Below, one piece after another: positions 49,688 through 58,442 of a DNA stretch of 64,000 nt. Where the stretch lies: assembly GCA_023955225.1 (NCBI GenBank), contig JAGSGJ010000004.1, positions 9,953 through 73,952 on the forward strand, read 5' to 3'. This DNA comes from Sulfurovum sp. GTDB lineage: Bacteria > Campylobacterota > Campylobacteria > Campylobacterales > Sulfurovaceae. Every line of letters begins with the position of its first letter. The first letter of the stretch is position 1. The notes below the pieces were generated by a model, which saw nothing but the letters and a program-made list of their open reading frames with translations, searched no databases and was not told where the DNA came from. The translations under genes and the position numbers were made by a program.

Positions 49688-50905
49688 TTAATGCGTAAAA
49701 AAATCTTCTTTTTCAGAAGCAGTCAATTCCCAATTTATCGGTAGTATTTTCACCGTTTTACCTTTCTCAAGGATTGCTATGTCCGGTGTTGTGATGAGCA
49801 TAGCATTGGCTTGCTCTAACGGTGAGATCATTCCAGGAAGTTGTTTGGTGAATGGCATAAATGTATTTCCATCAAATGTACCTAGACGTACAGTATGTTT
49901 ACCTGCTCTGAGTGTGAAGTCTTCTTTCATCTTTGTGGATATAGTATGATGATAAAAGGCATTCATACCAGACATTTTACGTATGGCAGCGCGTACAAAC
50001 ATTTCATAATTTACCATAGATGCAAGAGGGTTTCCGGGAAGGTTGATGATAACGGTTTCTCCTATGGTCCCAAAAGCGGTAGGTTTGCCTGGTTTGATAT
50101 CTACTTTGTCAAAGTGCAGTGTCATCCCTGAGTGTGTAAAAGCTTCTTTGGTGAAGTCTTTGTCTCCCATACTTATACCGCCAGATGTAATGATAATATC
50201 CGCATTCAGCGCAGATTTGATAGCAGAAGTCAAAGACTCCATCGTGTCACTAGAACTGCCTATGTATTGTACTTCACAACCTAGTTCTTTGGCACGTGCT
50301 AAGAACATAGGTGTATTTGAATTGTAGAGTTGATGTGGGGCTATCTTTTCGAAGTGTGGACGCAGTTCATCTCCTGTACCAAATACAGCAACTTTGATCT
50401 TACGTGTCACCCGTAAATGTGTCACTCCTTGACTGGCAAGTAGTGCTATACTGTATGCCGTGACTTTCTCCCCTTTATGCAGATACACAGCACCACTTTT
50501 GATATCTTCGCCCGCATGTCTTATGTGCCCATCTTTTTTGATCTCTTTGGGTAGGGTAACCTGTGTGTCATCAACTGTCACATTTTCTATGGGGATGATC
50601 GCTTCACAACCCTCTGGGATAGGAGCACCCGTCATGATCTTGATGGCCTTTGTAGCCTGAAGTGTCATCTGAGGGTCATCTCCTGCGTAGATAACCTCTG
50701 TGCATTCTACTGTAGTGTTGGCATCGGAACATTTGACAGCATATCCATCCATAGCGGAGTTGTCAAAACGCGGCAGATCAAATGTAGCGATGGAATCTTC
50801 ACTCATTACACGTCCCAATGCCATCTCTATAGGCAGTATTTCGGAGCTTACTACGGAGCTGTTTTTATATATAATATCAAGTGCTTGAATGATAGAAGCA
50901 GGCAT
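49688..50905 (-). CDS. moeA: Molybdopterin molybdenumtransferase
   Basis: A 405-residue enzyme that inserts molybdate into molybdopterin-AMP. DLPRFDNSAMDGYAV at the N terminus, the GTGDEL motif, ITSGGISMGDKDFTKEAF and the GxPGKP-like DIKPGKPTAFG and NLPGNPLASMVNYEMF are visible. Pairs functionally with moaA. Divergent from the gene at 51006. Confidence 0.95.
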   Translation of the reverse strand: MPASIIQALDIIYKNSSVVSSEILPIEMALGRVMSEDSIATFDLPRFDNSAMDGYAVKCSDANTTVECTEVIYAGDDPQMTLQATKAIKIMTGAPIPEGCEAIIPIENVTVDDTQVTLPKEIKKDGHIRHAGEDIKSGAVYLHKGEKVTAYSIALLASQGVTHLRVTRKIKVAVFGTGDELRPHFEKIAPHQLYNSNTPMFLARAKELGCEVQYIGSSSDTMESLTSAIKSALNADIIITSGGISMGDKDFTKEAFTHSGMTLHFDKVDIKPGKPTAFGTIGETVIINLPGNPLASMVNYEMFVRAAIRKMSGMNAFYHHTISTKMKEDFTLRAGKHTVRLGTFDGNTFMPFTKQLPGMISPLEQANAMLITTPDIAILEKGKTVKILPINWELTASEKEDFFTH

Positions 50906-50963
50906 TTTGAACCTTTAAAATTAAGTTATGTTGATCAGAGCTTTTGATTATAACAAAATAGGG

Positions 50964-50969
50964 TATAAT
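50964..50969 (+). promoter_or_regulatory. -10 box (TATAAT)
   Basis: Perfect TATAAT 36 bases before ATG 51006, in the divergent gap with moeA. Confidence 0.5.
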
Positions 50970-51005
50970 CCACTTTTAAATAAATCAAACTTACAGGAGA
51001 TTCAT

Positions 51006-51431
51006 ATGATAGAAGAGATGTTGGCAGCACATAGTATTTTAGTGAAAGTTTTTTTAGGCTTTTTGGTTGGAGGATTATTTATCCCGATGATGACAGCAAA
51101 AAATCCATTGGGATTTAGAAAAGCAAGTTTTATCTATACGATGATATTTCAAGCGCTTACTACAATGATAGCATTTGCAGGTATAGTAGCTATTTTCACA
51201 GGTGACCTAGGTTGGTCAATGAGTACGATTATCATGGTAGTGGTTTGGGCTGTGTTGATGTATATAGAGATTAAGAAACATAAGCTTATCAAAATAGCTA
51301 ATTTACAAAATGCTGACACGCATAAGTTGCTCAAGGGTGCATTTTTGAAAATATCTTCAGTGCAGATTCTGCTGGTTGTTGTGATGGTTGTACTTATGGT
51401 ACTTAAAGCTAAAGGTATAGTGGCATTATAA
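51006..51431 (+). CDS. Four-helix membrane protein
   Basis: A 141-residue protein with four hydrophobic segments (VKVFLGFLVGGLFIPMM, TMIFQALTTMIAFAGIVAIF, STIIMVVVWAVLMYIEI, VQILLVVVMVVLMVL) and short loops. I recognise no family with confidence. Start is ATG 51006, six bases after CAGGAG; the frame also opens at 50928 but that would overlap the promoter. Single gene before an intergenic repeat. Confidence 0.7.
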   Translation: MIEEMLAAHSILVKVFLGFLVGGLFIPMMTAKNPLGFRKASFIYTMIFQALTTMIAFAGIVAIFTGDLGWSMSTIIMVVVWAVLMYIEIKKHKLIKIANLQNADTHKLLKGAFLKISSVQILLVVVMVVLMVLKAKGIVAL

Positions 51432-51456
51432 GACGCCATCTAAGCAAAGCTCATAT

Positions 51457-51520
51457 GACTACGCTGACACTGTGTCCGCTTCAGCAGTCGGCTCACTGCA
51501 CTAGTGCAGTTTAAGTGAGT
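51457..51520 (+). repeat. Intergenic stem-loop element, copy 6
   Basis: The most complete copy: CTACGCTGACACT, GCTTCAGCAGT, GGCTCACT, then a 16-bp perfect palindrome ACTGCACTAGTGCAGT (51495-51510) and TTTAAGTGAG. GCTGA (51463-51467) pairs with TCAGC (51481-51485); ACTCACT-type arms CTCACT (51492-51497) and AGTGAG (51514-51519) can pair outside the palindrome. It ends 20 bases before the rsmE start. Confidence 0.75.
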
Positions 51521-51539
51521 CTCTACAGGAGGATTATGG

Positions 51540-52208
51540 ATGTTGTATCTTTATCATAAAGAGGCAGGTCAGTCTCAGCTCACTTTACTTGGAGACGAGC
51601 ATCGTTACATTTTTAAAGTACGAAGACATAAGGTAGATGATACCTTGTACCTTCGTAACCTTGAAGATGGACTTCTTCATCGTTATCTTATTACTTATCT
51701 AGACAAACGCTCGGTTAATCTTGAACTACAAGAGAGTCAAACACTTGATATCAAAGCGAAAGTAGCCCTACATATAGGTTGGTGTGTTATTGACCCTAAA
51801 AACATCGAAAAAGTACTTCCTTCTTTGAATGAAATGGGTGTAGAAAAAATCACTTTTATCTACTGTAAGCGTTCTCAAAAAAGTTTTAAAGTGGATTTTA
51901 AACGTTTGGAAAAGATACTTTTGAACTCTTCTCAGCAGTCTGGACGAAGTGACATGATGAAGTTAGAGATGGCAGATGATCTAGAGAGCTTTTTGAAGGC
52001 TAACCCGGAAAGTAAGATGTTGAATTTTTCTGAAAATAAGGTAGATTCACAAAAGCATATAGAGACGATCGTCATAGGGTGTGAGGGTGGTTTTCATGAG
52101 AATGAGGTGGCACTGTTCAAGTCTGAAGATATGATTGGATTTGATACGCCCTTGGTTTTAAAGAGTGAGAGTGCAGTGTGTGCTGTGGCTTCCAAACTTC
52201 TTTTATAA
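51540..52208 (+). CDS. rsmE: 16S rRNA m3U1498 methyltransferase
   Basis: A 222-residue SPOUT methyltransferase. LTLLGDEHRYIFKVRRHKVDDTLYLRNLEDG is the N-terminal PUA-like region; EKVLPSLNEMGVEKITFIYCKRSQK, NSSQQSGRSDMMKLE and IGCEGGFHENEVALF build the SAM knot. ATG 51540 has a strong AGGAGG seven bases upstream (51527-51532). It begins the conserved rsmE-rpmE-rsmI-rlmB run that I recall in C. jejuni. Confidence 0.9.
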   Translation: MLYLYHKEAGQSQLTLLGDEHRYIFKVRRHKVDDTLYLRNLEDGLLHRYLITYLDKRSVNLELQESQTLDIKAKVALHIGWCVIDPKNIEKVLPSLNEMGVEKITFIYCKRSQKSFKVDFKRLEKILLNSSQQSGRSDMMKLEMADDLESFLKANPESKMLNFSENKVDSQKHIETIVIGCEGGFHENEVALFKSEDMIGFDTPLVLKSESAVCAVASKLLL

Positions 52209-52224
52209 TATTTTAAAAATATTT

Positions 52225-52233
52225 TGCTATAAT
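52225..52233 (+). promoter_or_regulatory. Extended -10 promoter for rpmE
   Basis: TGCTATAAT, giving a leader of about 110 bases before rpmE. The leader includes an ACAGG-CTTGTTA-CCTGT hairpin near 52308-52325, which may regulate L31 expression. Confidence 0.55.
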
Positions 52234-52351
52234 TTCGCCCTATATTGTCTCGCCAAAGAGCGTTGCAATAACCCTTTTTCCAAGAGAAAGGAAGAGTCAT
52301 CGACTAGAACAGGCTTGTTACCTGTCACCAAATAAACTAAAAGGTTAGAAA

Positions 52352-52552
52352 ATGAGAAAAGAAATTCACCCAGATTACGTTGAATGTGCAGTTACATGTG
52401 CTTGTGGTAACAAGTTTGAGATCAGAACAGAAAAAGCAGAGATGAGTATTGATATTTGTAATGAATGTCACCCATTCTTTACAGGTTCTGAAAAAATCCT
52501 TGATGCTGCTGGTAGAGTAGAGAAGTTTAAAAGCAAATATAAATTAGGTTAA
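52352..52552 (+). CDS. rpmE: 50S ribosomal protein L31, zinc-binding form
   Basis: A 66-residue protein with MRKEIHPDYVECAVTCACGNKFEIRT and SIDICNECHPFFTGSEK. The four cysteines (CAC and CNEC pairs plus a partner) mark the zinc-binding C+ form. Length and sequence are typical. It has its own promoter and a following hairpin. Confidence 0.97.
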   Translation: MRKEIHPDYVECAVTCACGNKFEIRTEKAEMSIDICNECHPFFTGSEKILDAAGRVEKFKSKYKLG

Positions 52553-52561
52553 TCCTAATAA

Positions 52562-52584
52562 CATAGAGAGCATCGCTCTCTATG
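52562..52584 (+). terminator. Hairpin after rpmE
   Basis: Perfect 10-bp arms CATAGAGAGC (52562-52571) and GCTCTCTATG (52575-52584), 3-base loop, 9 bases after the rpmE stop. No T-run follows, so it may be a partial terminator within a longer transcript. Confidence 0.6.
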
Positions 52585-52655
52585 CTTGCACTTATGCTAA
52601 GTTTGCTTGAACATTTAGCAAGCACTTATTCTCTTCAAACATTAAAGTATTTATT

Positions 52656-53471
52656 ATGTTAACATTTATCCCTACACCTATTGGAAATCCACAAGATATT
52701 ACAATCAGAGCTATGAAGCTTTTTGAAAAAGCAGAACTCTTTTTATGTGAAGACACACGTCAGACCAAACGGCTTTTACGTTTACTCGAAGAGCGGTTTG
52801 ATATGGTGTACCCTGATGCAGCGTTTTATTCTTTTAATGAACACAATGGAGAAGAGAGACTTGAAGAGTTTGGCTCTAGTTTAGAGGAGAAAGAAGTTGT
52901 GTATGTCAGTGATGCGGGGATGCCGGTTATCTCTGATCCTGGGCAAATACTTGTAACCTATGCACAAGAACATAATATACCGTACGATGTACTCCCTGGA
53001 GCATCTGCGGTGACCACTGCGTATGCAGCAAGCGGTTTTGAAGAAGGAAAATTTCTTTTTTATGCATTTTTACCCCATAAAGGCAAAGAGAGAAGTACTG
53101 CTCTGAGTGAAGCAATGAGCAATGGCTACAATACTGTACTTTATGAGGCGCCTCATCGTTTGGAAAAGCTTTTAAATGAAATCCTGATCTTGGATGAAGA
53201 AAGAGAGCTTTTTTTAGCTAAAGAGATCAGTAAAAAGTATCAAAGGTACTATCGCGGTACGGCTAAATCACTCAATGAACAGTTCAAAGAGTTAAACATA
53301 CGTGGTGAGTGGGTAGTCATTATAAGAGCTCAAAAAAGTACAGAAAAAAGTCTTACTTTTACTGAGGTTTTAAGCTTGGATCTACCCCCTAAACCTAAAG
53401 CAAAACTCCTTGCCCATCTCAGTGACAAGAGTATCAAAGAATGGTATAACGAACTCATACAATCTACTTAA
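52656..53471 (+). CDS. rsmI: 16S rRNA 2'-O-ribose C1402 methyltransferase
   Basis: A 271-residue SAM methyltransferase of the tetrapyrrole-methylase fold. FIPTPIGNPQDITIRAM opens the protein (family: TPIGNLxDIT), EDTRQTKRLLRLL, VSDAGMPVISDPGQ, LPGASAVTTAYAASG and AKEISKKYQ follow. It methylates the decoding-site C1402. Neighbours rpmE and rlmB are the same as in C. jejuni from memory. Confidence 0.93.
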   Translation: MLTFIPTPIGNPQDITIRAMKLFEKAELFLCEDTRQTKRLLRLLEERFDMVYPDAAFYSFNEHNGEERLEEFGSSLEEKEVVYVSDAGMPVISDPGQILVTYAQEHNIPYDVLPGASAVTTAYAASGFEEGKFLFYAFLPHKGKERSTALSEAMSNGYNTVLYEAPHRLEKLLNEILILDEERELFLAKEISKKYQRYYRGTAKSLNEQFKELNIRGEWVVIIRAQKSTEKSLTFTEVLSLDLPPKPKAKLLAHLSDKSIKEWYNELIQST

Positions 53472-53538
53472 CACCCTAAAAGCAAAAAAAAGGTAAAATC
53501 ACTTTACTATTAACTATGGAAAAAGGTAAATTATCTCT

Positions 53539-54240
53539 ATGATTATATATGGAAAACAAGTCTGTTTACATGCTTTAGAGCATCACTCAGAGAAAATTAA
53601 AACTGTTTATGTTGCCAAGACGGCTGCAAATGGAAAAGGGATACTCCCTAATGACCTATTTCACAAATACCATGATAATATCAAGTTTTTAGAAGAGAAG
53701 TGGGCACAGTCTATGAGTAAAGGCGGGAATCACCAAGGCTTACTTGTAGAGATGGATGAATTTGAACAGAGTTCTCTGCCTGAGATCAAGAAGAATGATT
53801 TTATTGTTGTACTTGATGGCTTAACTGATGTAGGAAACATAGGTGCAATTGTACGGTCGGCATACGCACTTGGTGCGGATGCTATCATCGCCACAGGGGT
53901 AAAGCAGCTTAATTTTGCGGGCATAGCACGTACGAGCTCTGGTGCCATGTTGGATATGCCTTTTATGGTAGCGCCTAATATTTTAGATACATTTAATGAA
54001 CTTCAGCAACTTGGGTTTACCTTTTATGGTGCCTCTATGGATGGAAAAAATGTGCAAGATATAACATTTGACACAAGACGTGTTCTTGTTTTGGGAAGTG
54101 AAGGCAAGGGACTTTCTAAGAAGATCATGGCTAAACTTAATCATACTGTATCGATAGAGATGAAACATTCATTTGACTCACTTAATGTGAGTGCAGCTGC
54201 AGCGATTTTAATACATAGGATGGGTTATGCAATTAAATGA
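53539..54240 (+). CDS. rlmB: 23S rRNA Gm2251 methyltransferase (TrmH family)
   Basis: A 233-residue SPOUT enzyme. VVLDGLTDVGNIGAIVRSAYALGADAII, VLGSEGKGLSKKIM and SLNVSAAAAILIHR are the three TrmH motifs. The N-terminal substrate domain starts IYGKQVCLHALEHHSEKIKTVYV. Its last bases overlap the next gene by 14. Confidence 0.92.
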   Translation: MIIYGKQVCLHALEHHSEKIKTVYVAKTAANGKGILPNDLFHKYHDNIKFLEEKWAQSMSKGGNHQGLLVEMDEFEQSSLPEIKKNDFIVVLDGLTDVGNIGAIVRSAYALGADAIIATGVKQLNFAGIARTSSGAMLDMPFMVAPNILDTFNELQQLGFTFYGASMDGKNVQDITFDTRRVLVLGSEGKGLSKKIMAKLNHTVSIEMKHSFDSLNVSAAAAILIHRMGYAIK

Positions 54241-54823
54241 GATCCTGGAAGAAAACAGTATAAAAGGAATCAGTCAAAAGACAAAGATATCTGAAGAAAA
54301 TATTGAAAATCTTTTGGCTGCAAATTTTAATGCCCTCAAAAAGATCAAAACACTAGGTTTTATCTCTATTTTAGAACGAGAGTATAAAGCAGACCTAAGT
54401 GCATTAAGAGAAGAAGCATTGGCGTATTACTCTGAGGAGAAAGGTGAACATGGTTTTACTGTGGTCCTTTCTGATGATGCAGAGAAAAAGGGAAATTCAA
54501 AGCTGTTTTTATTTGTTGTATTGGCCCTTTTGGGGTACGCTTCTTGGTATTTTTTTACACAGTTTGATAAAAAACATTTGAGTGAACTTATTCCTTTTAT
54601 GGATGAGCAAATGATAGAAACAGTTGTAATAGAAACTGAAGAGAAGAAAAAAGAGATTACTGTAGAAGATCTAAGTATTGCAAATGTAGTGCTCAGCGAT
54701 GTGAATGCAAATGCAATGGTAGAAAAAACAGTAGAAGATGTTCTTGTTCAAGAGCGCACACAAAGTAGTGAAATCCTTGAGAAAGAAGTGAATGTTTCTA
54801 TTGAGCCTGTAAGTCAATTTTAG
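54227..54823 (+). CDS. Single-pass membrane protein with helical N-terminal domain
   Basis: A 198-residue protein: an N-terminal helical part (ILEENSIKGISQKTKISEENIENLLAANFNALKK) that reads like a helix-turn-helix, as in RodZ, one membrane helix (SKLFLFVVLALLGYASWYFFTQF, about 91-113) and an acidic, Val/Glu-rich periplasmic tail. A gene of similar kind occupies this place in C. jejuni. Overlap with rlmB is 14 bases. RodZ likeness is only structural. Confidence 0.7.
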   Translation: MQLNEILEENSIKGISQKTKISEENIENLLAANFNALKKIKTLGFISILEREYKADLSALREEALAYYSEEKGEHGFTVVLSDDAEKKGNSKLFLFVVLALLGYASWYFFTQFDKKHLSELIPFMDEQMIETVVIETEEKKKEITVEDLSIANVVLSDVNANAMVEKTVEDVLVQERTQSSEILEKEVNVSIEPVSQF

Positions 54824-54879
54824 TGCAGGATGGATGAGACTAATGGTAAAAATGAAAAAAACTTTAAAGCGAGAAAAGC

Positions 54880-56112
54880 ATGTTTGATGAAATTCAATTT
54901 GACAAAATAAACCGGTTGCCTAAGTATCTTTTTGCAGAGATCAATGACCTTAAAATGGAATTAAGAAGAAAAGGGGAAGATATCATAGATTTTTCTATGG
55001 GAAACCCTGATGCTTCTACGCCACAACCAATCATCGATAAACTGTGTGAAACTGCACAAAAACCAAAAACACATGGATATAGTGCAAGTAAAGGAATCTA
55101 TAAACTTCGTTTGGCGATGAGTAACTGGTACAAACGTAAGTATAATGCAGACTTGGACCCAGATACTGAGATCGTTGCTACGATGGGAAGTAAAGAGGGG
55201 TATGTGCACCTCGTGCAAGCTATTTCAAATCCTGGTGATGTTGCTATCGTTCCAGATCCTACGTATCCTATCCACTCTCAAGCTTTTATCTTGGCCGGTG
55301 CAAATGTAGAGAAGATGCAACTTGTATTTAATGAAGATACATTTGAAGTAGATGAAGACAGATTTTTGGCTGATGTAGAAGACCATTTAGACAACTCTAT
55401 CCCAAAAGCAAAATTTTTAGTAGTCAACTTTCCTCATAATCCAAGTACAGCGACAGTGACACCTGAGTTTTACGAGAGACTTGTAGCACTTGCTAAAGAG
55501 AAACGTTTTTATATCATTTCTGACATTGCGTATGCTGATATTACATTTGATGGGTATAAAACCCCATCTATTATGGAAGTGGAAGGTGCAAAAGATGTAG
55601 CAGTTGAGTCCTATACACTTTCAAAGTCATATAACATGGCTGGTTGGAGAGTAGGGTTCATTGTAGGTAACAAAAAACTCATTGGTGCGCTTCAAAGCAT
55701 TAAGTCTTGGCTTGATTATGGAATGTTTACCCCTATTCAAGTCGCTGCTACTGTAGCGCTTGATGAATACCATAATATTCCAGACGATGAGATTATCCCG
55801 CGTTATGAAAAAAGACGTGATGTGATGTTAGAGGCTTTTGAAAATGCCGGTTGGAAAATGGGTAAACCAAATGCTTCTATGTTCATCTGGGGTAAGATTC
55901 CTGAAGTGGCACGTGACATGGGTTCACTTGAATTTGCAAAACAACTTTTAGTCAAAGCGGGCGTTGCAGTAAGCCCAGGTATTGGATTTGGTAAATATGG
56001 TGATGAGTATGTACGTATCGCGCTTATAGAAAATGAAAATCGTATCCGTCAAGCGGCACGAAACATCAAAAAGTTCTTAAAGGAACTAGAAGAGGCAAAA
56101 AATAATGGTTAA
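54880..56112 (+). CDS. PLP-dependent aminotransferase (class I/II)
   Basis: A 410-residue fold-type I aminotransferase related to alanine/aspartate or LL-diaminopimelate aminotransferases. IDFSMGNPDASTP opens the domain; GSKEGYVHL contacts PLP; VNFPHNPST and DIAYADITFDG are conserved; the PLP Lys is in SYTLSKSYNMAGWRVGF. Overlap with hom by eight bases suggests a joint role in aspartate-family amino acid metabolism; the neighbour order equals that of C. jejuni, from memory. Confidence 0.9.
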   Translation: MFDEIQFDKINRLPKYLFAEINDLKMELRRKGEDIIDFSMGNPDASTPQPIIDKLCETAQKPKTHGYSASKGIYKLRLAMSNWYKRKYNADLDPDTEIVATMGSKEGYVHLVQAISNPGDVAIVPDPTYPIHSQAFILAGANVEKMQLVFNEDTFEVDEDRFLADVEDHLDNSIPKAKFLVVNFPHNPSTATVTPEFYERLVALAKEKRFYIISDIAYADITFDGYKTPSIMEVEGAKDVAVESYTLSKSYNMAGWRVGFIVGNKKLIGALQSIKSWLDYGMFTPIQVAATVALDEYHNIPDDEIIPRYEKRRDVMLEAFENAGWKMGKPNASMFIWGKIPEVARDMGSLEFAKQLLVKAGVAVSPGIGFGKYGDEYVRIALIENENRIRQAARNIKKFLKELEEAKNNG

Positions 56113-57367
56113 AATAGGAATCTTGGGTGTGGGTACTGTTGGTGCAAGTGTTGCAAAGATACTTGAAGAGAACTGCGACATTATCGAGGCAAGAGCGGGT
56201 AAAAAAATTGTTGTAAAGTCAGGTGTGGTAAAAAATCTCTCTAAAGACAGAGGGGTGAGTATCAAGCTAAGTGATGACCCTCTAGATGTGGTCAATGATC
56301 CTGAGATAGACATCGTTGTCGAATTGATGGGTGGCGTTGAAGAACCTTATGCGCTCGTCAAAAAGGCACTTGAAAACGGTAAAGCGGTTGTGACTGCGAA
56401 CAAGGCACTTCTTGCGTATCATCGTTATGAACTTCAGGAGATCGCTGGTGATATACCTTTGATGTATGAAGCAAGTACTGCTGGAGGGATACCTATTATC
56501 GGTGCATTACGTAACGGTCTCTCTGCTAACCACATAGACTCTATTCAAGGTATTATGAACGGTACTTGTAACTATATGCTGACAAAGATGATCAACGAAG
56601 GGGCACAGTACGATGAGATCCTCAAAGAATCTCAGGAACTAGGGTATGCAGAGGCTGATCCTACATTTGATGTGGGTGGATTTGATGCTTCCCATAAGTT
56701 GCTCATTTTGGCAAGTATTGCCTATGGTATCGATGCAAAACCAGAAGATATTCTCATAGAGGGTATAGAAAATATTACACAAACTGATGTAGATTTTGCT
56801 AAAGAATTCGGTTATGAGATTAAGTCTTTAGGTATCGCTAAGAAAGTGGGTAACGGAGTAGAACTTAGAGTACACGCAACGATGATTCCACAAGCGTCTA
56901 TGATCGCTAAAGTGGATGGTGTGATGAATGCAGTGACTGTTGTAGGTGATCGTGTAGGTGAAACAATGTACTACGGACCTGGTGCAGGTGGTGATGCTAC
57001 CGCTTCAGCAGTGATAGCAGACATCGTAGACATCGTTCGTGGAAACCACGGGCCTATGCTTGGGTATAAGAAAGGTTTAGAGAGCGGACTTAAGCTTCTG
57101 CCTAAAGAGGACATTGTGACACAATACTACCTTAGACTGGAAGTAGATGATCAAAGTGGTGTATTGGCAGCGATCACATCTACATTGGGTGAGTTTGATA
57201 TCTCTATAGAAGCGATGCTTCAAAAACCTACGGCAAATGATGAGATAGCTAAACTGCTCTTTACGACACATACGTGTAAAGAGAGTAAAATGCAAGATGC
57301 TATTATAGCATTGGGTAAACTTGATGTGGTTCATGGCGAGATAGTTATGATGAGAATCGAGAAGTAA
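56105..57367 (+). CDS. hom: Homoserine dehydrogenase
   Basis: A 420-residue NAD(P)-dependent enzyme at the threonine/methionine branch. The Rossmann motif GILGVGTVGASVAKIL is at residues 4-20; VTANKALLAYH, the catalytic EADPTFDVGGFDASHKLLIL, and a C-terminal ACT domain (YYLRLEVDDQSGVLAAITSTLGEFDISIEAML) follow. Full length. yajQ begins 11 bases later. Confidence 0.95.
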   Translation: MVKIGILGVGTVGASVAKILEENCDIIEARAGKKIVVKSGVVKNLSKDRGVSIKLSDDPLDVVNDPEIDIVVELMGGVEEPYALVKKALENGKAVVTANKALLAYHRYELQEIAGDIPLMYEASTAGGIPIIGALRNGLSANHIDSIQGIMNGTCNYMLTKMINEGAQYDEILKESQELGYAEADPTFDVGGFDASHKLLILASIAYGIDAKPEDILIEGIENITQTDVDFAKEFGYEIKSLGIAKKVGNGVELRVHATMIPQASMIAKVDGVMNAVTVVGDRVGETMYYGPGAGGDATASAVIADIVDIVRGNHGPMLGYKKGLESGLKLLPKEDIVTQYYLRLEVDDQSGVLAAITSTLGEFDISIEAMLQKPTANDEIAKLLFTTHTCKESKMQDAIIALGKLDVVHGEIVMMRIEK

Positions 57368-57378
57368 AAGGAGCCCTG

Positions 57379-57876
57379 ATGGCAAAAGATCACTATTTTG
57401 ATATAACGGCTAAACTGGACATGATGGAGCTTAAAAATGCGCTTGTCATGGCGGAGAAAGAGGTTGCTACACGTTTTGATTTTAAAGGGTTGGTGGCTGA
57501 GTTTAAACTCAATGAAGATGCTAAGACTTTGAGTCTTAGTTCTTCTACGGATTCTAAGATAGATGCACTCAAAGACATACTTATCTCTAAACTGATTAAA
57601 AGAGGTATTGCAGGTAAGTCACTTGAAGAGGTGAAAACTGAAGGTATATCTGGCGGTAACACAAAAGTGATTTATCGTATTGTTGATACGATAGATAAAG
57701 ATGAAGCTAAGAAGATAGTCAAAGCGATTAAAGATTTAAAGATAAAAGTAACACCGTCTATACAAGGTGATGAAGTGCGTGTATCTGGTAAAAAGATCGA
57801 TGATCTTCAGGCTGTCATGGCTGAAGTGAAGACTTTGGATTTGAAAGCACCATTGGTGTTTGGGAATTTTAAATAG
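57379..57876 (+). CDS. YajQ-family nucleotide-binding protein
   Basis: A 165-residue protein. FDITAKLDMMELKNALVMAEKEVATRFDFKG opens the YajQ family, EDAKTLSLSSSTDSKIDALKDILISKLIKRGI follows, and the repeated half ends with VRVSGKKIDDLQAVMAEVK. Members bind cyclic di-GMP or nucleotides. It follows hom closely and is the last gene before the accessory block. Confidence 0.93.
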   Translation: MAKDHYFDITAKLDMMELKNALVMAEKEVATRFDFKGLVAEFKLNEDAKTLSLSSSTDSKIDALKDILISKLIKRGIAGKSLEEVKTEGISGGNTKVIYRIVDTIDKDEAKKIVKAIKDLKIKVTPSIQGDEVRVSGKKIDDLQAVMAEVKTLDLKAPLVFGNFK

Positions 57877-58068
57877 TTTGTTTGATTGAATCAATTTACT
57901 GATTAGTTTTGCATGATTGCCTCTTGTATTACTGGAGGCGTTGTTTTTCTCCCTACTTTTTTAGAAAAAGTAGGCAAAAATCGTCATGGCTCTCGAATCG
58001 CTCCGCTTTCACGGGCGTTCGCCACGACAGGACACACTATGTGTGATTAATGGGATGGGGAGATTGTA
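57877..58068. other. Hairpin-rich gap after yajQ
   Basis: Contains a hairpin GCCTC/GAGGC (57919-57939) followed by GTTGTTTTTC, a plausible yajQ terminator; a 10-bp perfect hairpin CCTACTTTTT/AAAAAGTAGG (57952-57974); and an imperfect palindrome from GTCATGGC (57983) to GCCACGAC (58020-58027). No gene seen. Confidence 0.5.
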
Positions 58069-58317
58069 TTAACTACAGTGTCCACCACCACAGCATCCAC
58101 CTGAGGCAGCTGCTTGAGGTGCTTTCATAGCGATGCTAAAGTTATCACCACTTTCACTAAGTTCAAATCCATGCTTACCACAGAATTTTTCATTCATATG
58201 GTTTACCATACCTTGTGCTTTCATCATCGCATCATCTTTGTTATCAAACGTAACATTGTTTTCTAATGCACTTCTTTTGAAGCATCCACATTCTTGAGCT
58301 ATATTTATTGTTGACAT
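58069..58317 (-). CDS. 82-residue protein with CCGGGHC metal-binding-like tail
   Basis: A small protein with a Cys pair near the start (ECGCF), another Cys/His stretch mid-protein (KFCGKHGFEL), and a tail SGGCCGGGHCS after an Ala/Gln linker. The Cys/His arrangement suggests metal binding, possibly copper or iron. Short proteins with such tails occur in Campylobacterota but I cannot name a family. It opens the accessory block, transcribed against the + strand. A ribosome site AAGGATT precedes its ATG. Confidence 0.7.
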   Translation of the reverse strand: MSTINIAQECGCFKRSALENNVTFDNKDDAMMKAQGMVNHMNEKFCGKHGFELSESGDNFSIAMKAPQAAASGGCCGGGHCS

Positions 58318-58382
58318 TGTAATCCTTTTGGTTTAATTTGACCGATAATAACAGAGAAAGATTAATAAGAACTTGATTAGAA

Positions 58383-58413
58383 GCTAAATAAGAGATTTTT
58401 TATCTTATTTAGC
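58383..58413 (-). terminator. Hairpin downstream of the OFA-type gene
   Basis: Arms GCTAAATAAG (58383-58392) and CTTATTTAGC (58404-58413) are perfect, 30 bases after the stop of the minus-strand transporter gene. No long T-run follows on that strand. Confidence 0.5.
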
Positions 58414-58442
58414 GTTATTGTACCACAGAAGTGGCAAATAAG

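Noticed and set aside
57952..57974. CRISPR repeat or array
   Set aside because: Only one copy of the hairpin is present with no regular spacers; no CRISPR array was found anywhere in the window.
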